From: Bolinopsis microptera
Lineage: Eukaryota > Ctenophora > Tentaculata > Lobata > Bolinopsidae
Assembly (NCBI RefSeq): GCF_026151205.1
Contig: NC_087076.1
Span: forward strand, 11,136,902-11,200,901
Direction of reading: 5' to 3'
DNA length: 64,000 bases
Shown here: positions 1 to 12,549 of the stretch, piece by piece
Position numbering within the stretch: the first letter of the stretch is position 1
How the letters are laid out: each line of letters starts with the position of its first letter
Notes under the pieces: model-generated
The model's input: the letters and a program-made list of their open reading frames with translations, nothing else
Told to the model about the DNA's origin: nothing
Database searches by the model: none
Made by a program: the position numbers and the translations under genes

Positions 1-1399
1 TTAATTTTGCTAGCCTGGTTGCCACAAATGCAGCCAGATTTAGATTGGTAGCTGGTGAGGATGTGCGTCTTCTAGAATTTGGACTGCGTAGAGCTCAGGG
101 TCCTGATGGAGGAGTTTCAGCATCACGCTACTGTTACATTGGTGGTTTTGATGCAACAAGCAACATTCTAGCTGGAAAAATGTATGACATACCATGTAAA
201 GGAACAAATGCACACTCCTTTATAACATCATTCAACAAGCTCACAGATTTAGACAACATTGACAAAACCATAAATGGCTGCCAGTGTAAAATGGTGGACT
301 TTATTGAAATATGTCTGAGTTTCAAAGATGCAGTTTGCAATTTGCTGAAAGTTAACGCGGATGAAACTATCGAAGGGGAACTGACTTCGTTCATTTCATA
401 TGCTTTCACATTTCCAAAGTCTTTTCTAGTTCTTGTTGATTCATACGATGTCTTCAATTCAGGAGTCCCAAACTTTATCATCATAGCATTAGCACTTCAT
501 AAACTGAACTTTAAAGCAATTGGTGTACGTATTGACAGTGGAGATCTTGCTTATCAGTCTATTGAAATAAGGAAGGCTTTCAAACTGGCAGCTGAGCATT
601 TTGGCATAGATTACCTCGCCGATTTGACCATCACTGGGAGCAATGACATTTGTGAAGAAACCATTGCATCACTAAACCAACAGGGCCACTCCCTTAATGC
701 TTTTGGCGTGGGGACTCATCTTGTAACCTGCAAAAGTCAGCCTGCTCTGGGGTGTGTTTATAAGCTAGTGAGAGTTAATGGGCTCAACAGAATCAAGCTT
801 AGTGAAGATCCAATAAAGACTACCATGCCTGGCAAAAAAGTGAGTATTTTTCATTTCTTCCTTATTTTATTACATTGCTGTAATTACCTTGCCAATGGAC
901 AAAATTAACACAAGTTTATTAATATTAACACATTCATATTTCTGAATTAAAATGTTTGTACTACATATTTTTGTAAGCTTATTTAAACTTTGGCTGATGT
1001 ATGTAATTGATGACGAGAATCCCATTTTTCCAGGTACTTTACCGACTCTATGGGAAAGAGGGACATCCCCTTGCTGACATTATTCAAGAAGATGGAGAAC
1101 CAGAACCAAAAGGACGTGTCCTCTGTAGACATCCTAATCTTGAGCTGAAACGTGTGTACATCAACCCATCATCTTACAAGTGTCTGCAGAAAACTTGGGT
1201 CAAGAATGGCAAAGTATTGGAGCCTCTTCCCTCAATCCATGATATAAAGAAGTTTTGTGGAGACGAAATAAAAATGATGAGGCCTGATCACGTGAGACTT
1301 CTTAACCCAACACCTTACAAAGTCTCTATCAGTGAATCAATGTACGAAATGATGCACAGGATGATCCTTGAACACACACCTATCAGGGAGATGCAGTAG
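1..1399 (+). CDS. NAPRT: Nicotinate phosphoribosyltransferase, C-terminal part (5' end outside window)
   Basis: NAPRT makes nicotinate mononucleotide from nicotinic acid and PRPP, the first step of the Preiss-Handler route to NAD, in the cytosol. Two coding exons are visible: frame-open sequence from base 3 to 839 and 1034-1399 (stop TAG). The donor is gtgagt after AAA AAA and the acceptor is ttttccag. Family motifs in order: ATNAARFRLVAG, LLEFGLRRAQGPDGG, GGFDATSN, GTNAHSF with the histidine that is autophosphorylated in the family, VRIDSGDL in the phosphate-binding region, GVGTHLVTC, ALGCVYKLV and LSEDPIKTTMPGKK. The end, LEPLPSIHDIKKF, matches the family C-terminal domain. The open frame reaches the window edge, so the upstream exons are missing. 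A possible polyadenylation signal (aataaa) lies near 1509. Recognition is from family knowledge and is firm; no breaks are seen. Confidence 0.95.
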
Positions 1400-2389
1400 T
1401 CGAACAAACATTAATGACAATATATCTTTAGATAGAAACTAGTAGATATGACAAGCTGAACTTAGATTTTTATACAGTTATAGTATGTCCAATTTATCTG
1501 ATTTGCGTATAATAAAAAATTTTATTATTTGCCTTTTAGTATATATATAAGTTCAATGTTTCTACATTAAGTGTAAATTCATAGTTTCTACGTTGATATT
1601 TTTACCCATTCCTTTCGCATTGTCTTCTATTGATAGAACCTTTTTACCTTTGTTTTTTGATAATACTGATTGAGATAATTTAATAATTGGCTTTTAATTC
1701 ACCTGATCGCACATCATCCTATTGGATTTTTATGAAAACTATAAAATTGTTTAACTTTCTATGAAATTATTCGTTCAATCCTTTTATCTAAACTCATTTT
1801 AAAATATACCGTTGAATTTTTACCACATTAAACTAATGAATTGAGGTGAAAATTTCGCCCTCATCATAAGCTCATAAGCTATCAATTCATAGACACATGT
1901 TTTGTAACCTACATGATATGATATGTTGTATGATTGAGATAATTGTGATGATGCTTATGAAATTTCCTAGATTACACAACATTTTTTACTAAATACAGAT
2001 GAAATCAGGGTTTTGGGTATTATTAAATTGTGATAGTGTTTAAATATTTTTAAAAGTTGTATAGATATAGAATGAGTTTTTCTATTTAAAACTTGATAAT
2101 GTTAAACGCTTACTTTTGATCTTGCAAACAGAAATATGTTTCTAAAAATTTAGAATAAAAATGCATCCATCAATTTTCGTTTCAGGATTGACGTGTTTTC
2201 TTTGGCTTGAAGGGGTTTGAAATGTATCCCAGAAAAGTATTATGATCAGTTACACGTATAAAAGAAAACAGCTGCTACTTAGCTGTTTGATGTACGAAGT
2301 TTTCTAACTTGTATTATAAAAGTTAGCGTAAAAGTTTGAATAATATTATAATAATATAATATTACTCACGAACAACTTACCAAGGAGCT
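1400..2389. other. Intergenic stretch, no gene seen
   Basis: AT-rich spacer between NAPRT and the next gene. It holds the NAPRT 3' untranslated region and presumably the promoter of the following gene. I see no ORF, RNA gene or clear repeat. Confidence 0.6.
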
Positions 2390-5300
2390 ATGTTGAGGTG
2401 TACCCTTTTACTCCTTCTTATCTCGACTCTAGGTAAGTTACGGAAAGGTTGGTTCGTCTAATATTAATACCCAAAAGCGAAAGTACAATAGCAATGTGTC
2501 AACGCTTCGTGCTTTAACAACTTGAACATGACTCTTTAAACCCTCTCTAAATATTACAGGAACAAATAGCATTTTGAAGGTGTACATTTTTGTTCAAAGT
2601 GATTTGCTAACAAAAAAATAGCCAAATAAATGGTCACAATGAAATCTAGGTCATCACCAGAAGTCTTAAGTTAAATGTACCCATAAGTTTAGGTTGTCAC
2701 AACATTCCTTACCCTACATTCTTACCCCTTTCTGTTTGAGATTTGAATAATATAACGTTACTTTAATGTTCCAAATTATATTTTGAATATTCAACGTTAA
2801 ATAAAAAAGTGGCCAAGGAAGAAGAACTTTAGGTCCCGAAATTTGGACCCCTAAGTGGTGTCAAAATCGCGAAATAAATAATTATTAGTCTCTTGACACC
2901 ACTTAGGGTTAGACAGGTTCCTGCTAAAACTAAATTATGTAGAACTTCTTTTTTATTAAAAACTAAAACCTATTATAACTTAACAGTTAACAAACCACCA
3001 TCTAACCAGGTTGGGGTAAGATTGTTGTTTACGAAGGAAAAGGTGATAATTGTGATACACTCCTTTACACTGAGGTTGCTAACTTCACTGTTGGCGCGAA
3101 TCCTGAATTTGACTTGACAGCACTCGATGTTACAGCTACATGCAGGTTAGAGATATTCAATGACGGGACTCGCAGAGCCATCTGATGAGCCGCGTGTACT
3201 TAATATTAATTAACATTCTATTCTATTATACTCCATTCTAATGTATTCTATTTTATTATAATTCTGTTGATATAAATTGAGCTGTGGATATGCAGGGGGA
3301 ATTATCAAATATGACAAAGTAATTTCCGGATTGTTAGTGTTATAAATAACTAACATTAACTTTAAGCCCTTTTCCTCGCAGCAATACCTCCAATGCTCCG
3401 ATTATGATGCTCTCGTATGGTGACGTATCTGATACAATGAAGGATCTGAAAATTAGCTTCAGCTTTTCTTCCACTAACACTGGTAAACAGATAATATCTC
3501 AAACATAATATACATATTCTCCATATTTCTTATCTCAGTGAGTTGGGGCTTTTCGCTCGTTGCTAAGCAACCCTTTAAACAACTTTGTTAAAATGTCTAA
3601 TCGGTTGTTTCTGATATATTCCCTATATTCCATATACTTACATAATATTTAGTATTGGATATAACGTTGTCCGGCGGTGCTTTTAAAAGCCGTTTAGCCG
3701 TTTAGCGGCTTTACTTTTATTATGTACACACAGTAGTAGTTCAATCCCTGGAATCTTTTAAAGCTCTTCTAAAAACGTACCTTTTTAAACTGTCCCTAGA
3801 TGAACTTGAAAAACTTTATCGATAACTATGTTTGTCTTATCTGGTGTTTGATCTTTGCATAATATGTGTAAGTACCATTTTCTGGCTTTAGTATTGACGG
3901 TATGTTTTCAAGCATAAGTTACTTTTCTAAACTTAGTATTCATGGTATTTTCTGAGATGACTAGTTTAAACACTGCTGAGTATAAGTTTAATCTTAATAG
4001 CAGTGTTATTAAATTTCAATTTATTATTATTATTAGTATAATATAAGTGTAGAGATTTTTAAAAAACAAACGCGTAAGTACTTTGCATGTAATCTTCACG
4101 TGACGGAACTCGTGTTGTACTTGTAGTGTTTAACAATCTACGAATACCATCGTGTTACATACTGCATAAATATAATATTGTGTTAGTCACTCACACTTAA
4201 ATAGCTAGCCACGTCATGTATTCATCGAACACTTGTTTAAATATTTATACGTTGTACCGCACCTAATATCGGTATTATATCAGTATACACGACGTGTTAG
4301 TTGCCAGATAGCAGGTAACCTTCTAAGATCAGATAACATCACACTGTACAATTACAAGACGTAATCCCCCAATTCCTGCAGGATACTGGAACTCCAAGAC
4401 TGTAGCTGTTTCGTACAACGACAGTGTGAATGAAGTCAGCATGACAGCAGGGTTCACCTCAGCCAGCATGGTATCTACAAGCTTCTCCTTCGCTTGCTCT
4501 ATTACCTCCATTACTACTCTCACATCAGTTACCCCTGGTTCGTTCACATTATCTCTAATGGGGACAGTTTTACTTTGTAAAATTACCACGTTTCAAATAA
4601 AACGGAGGAGACTGGACATAGCCAAATAAACAGATTCCATTATGGTAATCAGTCGTGAAAATTGGACTAACTCAATCCCCTTCTAGGAGTAACAAACCAA
4701 GCCCTTTCAGAACTTGTAATCCCCCGACGTATATTTTGATCCCCTATTGTTCGATTGGCTCAGACTCTAAAGTCTAAAGTTGTTTAATTGCCTGCCGGTG
4801 CTTAGTGATTGTTCACTACTGGTTAATGTACAAATAAACCGCTTGATCGAGACGGACTTTCAGTTCGTCATATTTCAAGCGTTTTATTTCTTTGAAATTT
4901 TGTATGGATTTTTTACCGTTAAGTTTTTCGAATTAGCTTTCCACAATGCCAATAATTGGATCAGTTAATTATCCTTATCCTGATTCCAGGACATTTATAA
5001 TTACATAAACATAAAGTAAAATATTTACTTGGAATGCTAAAAACGAGACATTTTACGGTTCTGAGATAGTTTATTAATCACAACTATCACGATTTCCCAA
5101 AGCTTCAGTCATATCAGTTCACATTCGCAGTGGATAAGCTCAAAAGAGCAGTCATGGCGTGATATTTTCTTATCGTTTAAGGGGGCCGGGGGGGGTCTTC
5201 ATCAAAATTCGAAATCGACTTTATAGTTGTTTCTGATAGAGAGGAGTTATATCTATCAGCTGCTTTTGGTCCCATGGAAAAATATTGTTCCTAGCCGTAA

Positions 5301-6242
5301 TTATCGCCGGTCAAAGGTCAGCGCTTATGTGTAATTGTACTGCGCAAGCGATTTTCAATCGAGTCTAAAAATCTATCTTCACATAGTACCATACGTAAAC
5401 AACAGATCTGTCATCTTGCCTTTAATTGATCTGTTCGCAGAATTTAAGAATTCGCGGAAAATTGGACTAACTCTATCCCCTTCTAGGAGTTACAAACCAA
5501 GCCCTTTCAGAACTTGTAATCCCCCGACGTATATTTTGATCCCCTATTGTTCGACTGGCTCAGACTCTAAAGCAGTTTAATTTCCTGTCGGTGCTTAGTG
5601 ATTGTTCTGTACAGTGATACAGACAGTGATTGTCCTGTAGGCGCCCCTAGATTTCTATGTGGCTTAAAATCAGCATGTTGCTACTACTAATCCGTCATCC
5701 TTTTCAGCCGTGACAGCTAAGTTACTCCTTCAAAACTACCAGCTTCAAGTTTATAACGTAGAAAAGAGCAAGTTCGCTGAATCAATGCAGTGTGTGAACT
5801 GGATCAGGTAAAAATCCCGAGTACTTTCTTTCTATTTCAGGTTTATTATTCATGGCCGCTACCTGCGTAATTACTCAGTAAGCTCTTATAATATGTAAAC
5901 AGTGTAGACAGGATCGAAACATTGGTAGACATTTTAAACAAATATTTGATTCGATTTGTTTCGGTTGAATATAAGGGGATTGAATCGGCACTGTGACGTG
6001 CTCATGAGTATTTTTTTGGTTTATATTTCTATTTTCTGGGCCTCATCATATGAGCCGCCTAACCAGAAACCACACGATAATAACCCTTTATTTGCAGTAA
6101 GGGTGCCTGGATGGGAGTATTCGCAGCTGTGGTCATGATTGTAGTCCTGGTCCTGAGTGTGATGATGTTGCTCGGTACCGCAACTCCTGACCGCTTTGAA
6201 ACCAGCAAATCCAAGTGCCTTATCATCCCGCATGAGCACTAG
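2390..6242 (+). CDS. ATP6AP1: V-ATPase accessory subunit S1 (Ac45)-like membrane protein
   Basis: Ac45 is a type I membrane accessory subunit of the V-ATPase Vo sector in Golgi, lysosomes and secretory granules. I assemble six exons: 2390-2432, 3010-3145, 3382-3482, 4382-4576, 5708-5807 and 6098-6242. All phases join, giving about 239 aa. Exon 1 encodes a leucine-rich signal peptide (MLRCTLLLLLISTLG). The luminal part is beta-rich, with GDNCDTLLYTEVANFTVG and a LLLQNYQLQVYNV strand of the Ac45/LAMP-type domain. The last exon has WMGVFAAVVMIVVLVLSVMM as membrane segment, followed by a DRFETSK tail; WMG...DRF is typical of the Ac45 C-terminus. The protein is much shorter than human Ac45 (about 470 aa), closer to the short S1-like forms. 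The donor of exon 4 (gtaaaatt at 4577) is the least certain junction; reading through instead ends at a stop near 4627. The family call is an inference from the C-terminal motif. Confidence 0.7.
2850..2907. repeat. Small inverted repeat (hairpin) in Ac45-like intron 1
   Basis: CCTAAGTGGTGTCAA at 2850-2864 pairs perfectly with TTGACACCACTTAGG at 2893-2907 around a 28-nt AT-rich loop. It is probably a miniature TIR element remnant. No target-site duplication was identified. Confidence 0.75.
4657..4814 (+). repeat. Direct repeat, copy 1 (Ac45-like intron 4)
   Basis: About 158 bp starting GAAAATTGGACTAACTC and ending GGTGCTTAGTGATTGTTC. A second copy with few mismatches lies 800 bp downstream in the same intron. 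It is non-coding, with several substitutions between the copies. Confidence 0.9.
5457..5606 (+). repeat. Direct repeat, copy 2 (Ac45-like intron 4)
   Basis: Near-identical to 4657-4814 and sharing CTTTCAGAACTTGTAATCCC and the run to TTAGTGATTGTTC. It lacks about 9 nt present in copy 1 near the AGTCTAAAG duplication. It lies about 100 bp before exon 5 of the Ac45-like gene, so the intron has grown by local duplication. Confidence 0.9.
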
Positions 6243-7312
6243 AATCTGTGGGAACTGGCATTTAGCGTCAGCGTCAGTCAAGGGAGGCAAAACTTGTGGG
6301 CTTGCCAAGATTTGGTTCTTACTTTATTTCGTTTGGGAAGGAGCTAGACTTCTATCAATTTCTTAATGGCGGAAATCTAATTTATCGAGCAGTGCCAAAC
6401 TTGGACGCTATTTTCTATTTCGAGTAGACAATTAATCGTTCCCCTACAGTCCCTTTTAATAGACGACCATAACAGTTAGCTAGTGGAAGGTGGCAGAATT
6501 TATTGGTAAATTCAATCTGATGTTGAGATTACTATAAATATTGTGATCATTTGTCCGTTGCGATTAAGTAACATTATAGTTGTGTCTGGGCCGTTTTCGA
6601 TTTTTTTCTGTCTTTTTTCTTCGTTCTCTTTGGTAATTCATGAAACCTCAATCGCGCAATCCACTTAATTTTACTCAAATATTTCCGGACTAATGCTAAC
6701 TATCCGCCGATATTTTTATACGGTTCATATTGTTATATGAAAATCTCAATCAAGTGTTACTTTGGTTCACCCTGTTAAATACGTTGTGTGATTTCATCTC
6801 GCTGGCCGAGGTTTGCAAATTGTATTTACTGTTGACTAGTGTCAATTAGATCTGTTATGATGTGAAATGTTATCGTATTATGTGCTTTGATTGATTTATT
6901 TTTAAGAAATTCCATCGTTTCATTTAAAAAATAAGTGGGGGTATTTTTTAAACTATTTTTGAGTGACTCCGGGTTATACTTGACCCTGCAAATATATATT
7001 TCACGTATTCTTCATGACTCTTATTAAATCTCGGAACACAGATAATATCGGAAATGGTGCAAATTTTGGTATTTTTAAATAACCGGTCGCGGTTAAATAT
7101 GTCATTGTTCAAAAAAGGTATGGGCTCTAACATTCCTCACTGACCCTGACTAGACTTTGTCTATGCACATATTTTAGTTCACTTTATATATTTATTAATC
7201 TAGTAATCCCAGTCCGGTGTCACGTATACTATTTTATTAATTTAACGGGTCTGAAGTGTAAGTGACCTAATATTAGTTCTATTCGCTAATTCTCGTTCTT
7301 TTCCCTCAGGTT

Positions 7313-8866
7313 ATGGTAGACTACGAGGTTGCTGTAATTGGAGCTGGAATATCTGGTCTCACTGCTCTAAAGTGCTTTAAAGACAAGAACTTGTCCGTTG
7401 TCTGTCTTGAGAAATCAGATGACATTGGGGGCTTGTGGAACTTCACAGAGAAGGGATATGGTGTCATGAGATTCACGCACATCAACGTCTCTAAACAGAA
7501 CTATGTCTTCTCTGATTTCCCGTTTCCCGACGATGTTCCCGATTTCCCGCACCATTCCCAGCTTCTGAAATACTTCCGTGACTACGCCACACAGTTCAAG
7601 TTGATGAAACACATCTGGACTAATTGTATAGTGGTGAGCATCAAGCAACAGACTGGGGGAATGTGGAAAATAACGTTCGACAAAGGCAAATACAACGATC
7701 GTCTGGGACAGCAATCCATCACTGTGAGAAACGTAGCCATAGCAACAGGTCACCACAGCAATCCTTACATTCCAAAGATTCCAGGAGAGGAATCCTACGT
7801 AGGAGTACTGTATCACAGTATGAGGTACAAGTGCGCTGCAACCAGTGGTATCACGCCGGGTAAGCGTGTCCTAGTGGTTGGTATGGGGAACAGTGCAGTG
7901 GACATTGCAGACAACCAGGTAACACAAGGACAGTCCCATGTTGATATCAGTGCCAGATCTCCCACCTGGGTTTTCTCTCCCTACGTCCTGGGCTGCCCTG
8001 TAGATCACTATGCTACACGTGCACTCTACATGTTACCACTCTCCATCGTGGAGAAAATAGTTCAGACTATCATGTGCATCTTACTGGGGCTACCAAAACA
8101 GTGGGGTATATACCCTCTCACTTCCATCCTCAGATCCCAACCCACTGTCAGTCACACTCTCTATCATCACATTCAACGGGGCAGTATTTCCATAAAGCCC
8201 GATATAACGAGTATAGGACCTGGTAAGAAGGTTACATTTAACGACGGAACCACAGACTGGTACGAGGCTATCATCCTGGCTACTGGCTACACGTTCGGAC
8301 TACCCTTTATAAGCAAGAACGACAGAGAACACATAATAACGGGGGTTAACGAGCTGAACCTTTACAAGAACGTCTTCTCTCCACGGTTCGGGTCCAGTCT
8401 GTCCTTCATCGGGTTCGTACAGCCCACATCGGGGGGCCTGGTCACCATGTCGGAGATGCAGGCTAGATGGGCGGCCGAGTTAGCGTGCGGTACCGTGCAA
8501 CTCCCAACTCCCACTGAGATGCAGAACTCAGTAAACGAAGACAGATGTTGGGAGAGGAGCTGGTATTATAACAGTAAACGCCTGACTATCCAGAAGATTC
8601 CTATTCTCTACAATGATGATATAGCGGAGATGATCGGGTGTAAACCAAACATTAGGAAGCATCCCACTTTAGCATGGAATTTATTGCTCTCCATTTCTGC
8701 ATTCCAGTGGAGACTTGATGGGCCGGATAGGTGGTCAGGAGCGGAAGCTATGATCAAGAAGATCAAACCGACTCCTTTCTATCATTACTCAATGCTCTTT
8801 ATACTGACACTCGCTGCTTTACTCATCTTAGGTGCTCTTAAATTCATTTTGTGTCAGCTATTTTAG
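7313..8866 (+). CDS. Flavin-containing monooxygenase
   Basis: A single-exon ORF of 517 aa. FMOs use FAD and NADPH to oxygenate soft nucleophiles (N, S) and are usually anchored in the ER membrane. Visible are the FAD Rossmann motif VIGAGISG (GxGxxG, residues 10-15), an E-K-S acidic end of the second strand, the FMO signature YVGVLYHSMRY (162-172; Y in place of the usual leading F), the NADPH motif VVGMGNSAVDIA (GxGxxA, 190-195) and an ATGYTFGLPF segment. A hydrophobic C-terminal helix (about residues 493-517, MLFILTLAALLILGALKF) is the expected membrane anchor. The length fits animal FMOs (about 530 aa). The start is supported by an acceptor (ttttccctcag) ending only 3 nt before the ATG. Which vertebrate FMO it is closest to cannot be decided here. 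Confidence 0.93.
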   Translation: MVDYEVAVIGAGISGLTALKCFKDKNLSVVCLEKSDDIGGLWNFTEKGYGVMRFTHINVSKQNYVFSDFPFPDDVPDFPHHSQLLKYFRDYATQFKLMKHIWTNCIVVSIKQQTGGMWKITFDKGKYNDRLGQQSITVRNVAIATGHHSNPYIPKIPGEESYVGVLYHSMRYKCAATSGITPGKRVLVVGMGNSAVDIADNQVTQGQSHVDISARSPTWVFSPYVLGCPVDHYATRALYMLPLSIVEKIVQTIMCILLGLPKQWGIYPLTSILRSQPTVSHTLYHHIQRGSISIKPDITSIGPGKKVTFNDGTTDWYEAIILATGYTFGLPFISKNDREHIITGVNELNLYKNVFSPRFGSSLSFIGFVQPTSGGLVTMSEMQARWAAELACGTVQLPTPTEMQNSVNEDRCWERSWYYNSKRLTIQKIPILYNDDIAEMIGCKPNIRKHPTLAWNLLLSISAFQWRLDGPDRWSGAEAMIKKIKPTPFYHYSMLFILTLAALLILGALKFILCQLF

Positions 8867-10484
8867 GAGTTAATAAGTTTATATTTTGGTTTGTTTGATC
8901 AGTGACCACGGGTTTTATCTGAACATTCTAAATCATATTATGTTCTAAATTTAATTGTACATCTGTATTTTAGCTTTATATCCTGAATTTCTAGCGTTGA
9001 ATGCTTGGATGTTTGTAGTTCCTATTTTACTTTTATTTTTTGTTAAATTCTTTTTATTTTGTTGTATCAATTGTATTCCATTGAAACTATTCGCACATAA
9101 ATTCCCAAAGTTCTTACTATAACCCCACTGGGTAGTGTATACTGTATGTTTACACCGAAATATGACATGAAAGTCTGAGTTCTTTCAGTGGTGGCACAAA
9201 TTTTATGTAATATTTGTACATTTTATTATAATAGAAAATGAAATTAAACCCAACCGAGATTGCATATTTGCTTGGAAACGTAAACTTTCCAAAAGAAGAG
9301 CATCGTTTTACTGCTGTGTTTACATAAGCTGTGACATTTGGTGTCGTCGTTACTGGGGTATTTACTGTGGTATTCTTAGGGTAGTTGCATAAATATTCAA
9401 CTTCATTGTATCTATTGTAATATAAATATAAACGTACATTATATTCATATATTGCACGACGTACATGTCGTGTGTACGTTTCGTTGGTTTATTTTTAATA
9501 AAATAACATTTGAATGTTTTTATTGACAGAGTAGCATGCGGAGGAAAATAGACCGTTTGGTATAACATACTACATAGGCACTAGGTAGTTATAATTCTAA
9601 TATTAGTCATAATGGCGTTACTTGGCCATGGAAGTTTGTGTTCCATGGAAGTATTGATTTCACGAAAGTTCCCGTTTCATTTCATGCAACGGAAATATAT
9701 GTTGGCCATATCTAAGATATGATATCTTTAAACTTTAATTCGATAAAAGATAAGGAGAGATTGAGACTCAGGCTCTATGACCATCTTTGGTCGGAAAGTT
9801 GGAAAGTCAGTATGATTTAATTATATTGTTATGAGGACTTGCTTGAACTTGTGTGTTATTTTTAGTGTGTTCCTAGTATTGTAGTTGGTCACTTTTCATC
9901 AGAGACATGTATATTTAGTACAGTTAAACAGGTAAATTATTTAATCGTATTTCTAATGCGTGGTACCACTAATACTGATAAACTGTGGGACCAATAGTAT
10001 TAACGGCCAGTATGGCGATCTAGCGATAGAATTACGGATGTAGAGTCCATATCAGCATTATACCGTACGTCCGTACATATTTGCTTTACATTGTGGCCGT
10101 CTCTGGATCGCTTACTGTTCTTGGCCCATTCGGTTATCAGTTGCAACTCAGACGTTCACTTTCTATGAAATCAAACTCACTAATATTTCAGGTTTCGTAA
10201 TTGTTATGTGTAATATAATATGTATATTACAAATTAAATTATATCAGATAGCAGCATTAATATTATTATGATTAATATTATTCACAATCTGATTTATTTG
10301 ATGAATGATGCCACTGTTTTCAAACAAAACCATCGTTTTCTCCTTAATTGCATTTGATCAAAATTTTAAATCATTTAAGACTAAATCTCTGCACTTGATT
10401 GAATCTATAGTCTATTTAAACTCTGTCTATTTATCAATCTGCCGAAAACATGCACAATCTAACTTCCAGTACTGTTTAGGTTTG
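8867..10484. other. Intergenic region, no gene recognised
   Basis: AT-rich sequence holding the FMO 3' UTR and the likely promoter of the next gene. No coding potential beyond short chance ORFs and no clear tandem repeat were seen. Confidence 0.5.
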
Positions 10485-11270
10485 ATGGAGTTCAAGTTAT
10501 GTCTGTGCACTGTCTCCCTCCTCATAGTCTGCAGAACTCACAAAATAATGATAGTTTCCTCCGCGGCCCCACATAAAGGTCTGCCTCTGTTATCACGTGA
10601 TGTACTGAGTGATGAAGATGAGCTGCATTATCTTTCTCTCTTGTACCCAGATGATCACGAACTGGATCACGGCTGTCAGGCTGCTTACTTTGGTGCCAAG
10701 ATATCTGACCAACCGGGCTCGTTTGGAGGTGCTCTAAGTGAGGCGGATACTAAGCTCAAAAATGAAAATCTTAAAGTTAATGCGTCTACTGAGATAGGAC
10801 ACTTTGATTTGATAATATTCGACGAATATTCACTGCCATCAAAATCTAGGATTTCTTGCTGGAAGCCCACTCCTATATTATTCTTTATACACGACAAAGT
10901 GGTGGCCGTACCAGCAGATTACATAGTACAAAGTAGCTCAGATTATACCACATTATCTGAACTCCCCTCCAAAAACTTTACTGAGCGCTTCAATACTATC
11001 AAGCAACTCATTAAATACCTCATATCACTGTATAAGCAAGAGGGCGCTACTCGCGTTCAGAAACTTATGAACGTGCTTGCGCGCCGCGGGAGACTGGACG
11101 CACTTCAATACTCCACCCGCTCACACTCCTACATCGAGCAGTACAACGCTGATGTGTGGTGCTGTGTTTTAGCTATCATTGCTGTTCTAGCTGGCACTGC
11201 TCTGTATCTTGTTACCATCATAATCCTCCACATCCTGGAGAAATCCAGAACTGGAGCTAGGATTATGTAG
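10485..11270 (+). CDS. Unrecognised single-pass type I membrane protein
   Basis: I do not recognise this family. From the ATG at 10485 it encodes 261 aa: a signal peptide (MEFKLCLCTVSLLIVC), an extracellular or luminal part of about 200 aa with two N-linked glycosylation sequons (NAS, NFT) and few cysteines, one strong membrane helix (CCVLAIIAVLAGTALYLVTI, about residues 226-245) and a short basic tail (EKSRTGARIM). An in-frame ATG exists upstream at 10305, but a splice acceptor (aacttccag, ending at 10469) and the well-placed signal peptide favour 10485. The stretch just before the membrane helix (IEQYNADVWCCVLAII) faintly resembles the C-terminal anchor of UDP-glucuronosyltransferases (YxxLDV followed by a helix). 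No glycosyltransferase signature is visible, so I do not assign that function. Confidence 0.7.
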   Translation: MEFKLCLCTVSLLIVCRTHKIMIVSSAAPHKGLPLLSRDVLSDEDELHYLSLLYPDDHELDHGCQAAYFGAKISDQPGSFGGALSEADTKLKNENLKVNASTEIGHFDLIIFDEYSLPSKSRISCWKPTPILFFIHDKVVAVPADYIVQSSSDYTTLSELPSKNFTERFNTIKQLIKYLISLYKQEGATRVQKLMNVLARRGRLDALQYSTRSHSYIEQYNADVWCCVLAIIAVLAGTALYLVTIIILHILEKSRTGARIM

Positions 11271-12549
11271 ATTGTGTTAGGGCAAATACTTTTACTTAAA
11301 TTATGGGCGATGTTTTCGACATTTTAGGGAAATATATTTGACATTTCAGTTTAGGGTATACGGCATTTATGATTTCATATCTTGAAACATCCTAGATCTA
11401 ATTTTGTAACAATTTAAGTAAATTTGTAAGTTTAATTAAATAGCATGTTAATTATAACCTTTTTTTTTTCTATCAGTCAATCTATATTTGTATTCTGGCA
11501 CGAAAATTTATATTCTTTAAAAGTGATAATAATCAAACTCTTTTAAACATTTTTAAAAACTGAATAGTTGCTGGATTTCAAGTATCATTTTTCAAAACTC
11601 AGCTTTTTTATCTTAACATTTACTAAAGCGATATCTAAAAGGATTTATAATGCATCATTTACATTCTTGGGGATCATCGCCATTTTCGCCATTGGTCTAT
11701 TGATTGATAACGAAGGTGGCAACAATTATTTTCGCCATCATAAAGGAAGTACCAAAAAATGCCTAGCAAAAACTGGCAATTTGTCTACCTTTTTACTGTG
11801 CAAATTATATTCAGGTGAACCGTTATTCATGTAATTAAACCTTTAATTAATTTATAATCTGAGTATTTTGATGGTTAAATATTGAATGTACACTTTTGAT
11901 ACTTTTATTAGGAATTGTATTAATTGTATTGAGCAGTTTACATTTAGATGTTTAACGAACGTGTGGTGTTTTACCGATTGAACGCTAGGGTGACAACCCG
12001 GCACTATCCTTTTAATAATTCTAAATGTTATATACACAATTTGTGTTGCCCGAAATGGCAAAATGGTAAAAAATATCGAAAATATCGATCAATAATTTCG
12101 ACATCCCATTCAAGTTGGATACCGAAAATTTGGATAAGCTAAATCTGCGATGATCAAACCAAACCGCTGTGAGAAAACAGATTGATCTGAACATCGTGTC
12201 CTTTCCTTATGATTGTTCCAAACTTAAGGAAGATAAAATGATTAAAATGAATTCCGCTTGTTAGACAAATCGCTTCTTTGTTTGTTGAAAATATTCTCAA
12301 ATTGTATTTTCTGAACGAGCATAATTTAGTAATTTGATACAAAATATTAAGTCAGAATGTTTGTCGGTAATGCATACTTGAATATTGTCTACCAGAAATC
12401 ATGTATAATATCGGTTAATAAAAGCCGGGTTGTCATTCCTCTATACTGGGTATCCTAGTAACTTTAAAGTGGTATTGTTGACTTTGAATTTTTGGCCTTG
12501 TTAGACGTAAGTGAACTTTCTGCATGTTTACATATTCGCCGGGTAAATC
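11271..12549. other. Intergenic region, no gene recognised
   Basis: AT-rich. A short hydrophobic ORF at 11568-11834 has no family features, and I do not call it. The rest shows no clear structure up to the MITE at 12550. Confidence 0.5.

Noticed and set aside
6021-6308. A 95-codon minus-strand ORF
   Set aside because: It overlaps the last exon of the Ac45-like gene antisense; the plus-strand reading has the family motif.
11568-11834. An 88-codon hydrophobic ORF
   Set aside because: No signal for splicing or conservation, AT-rich codon pattern like the spacer around it.
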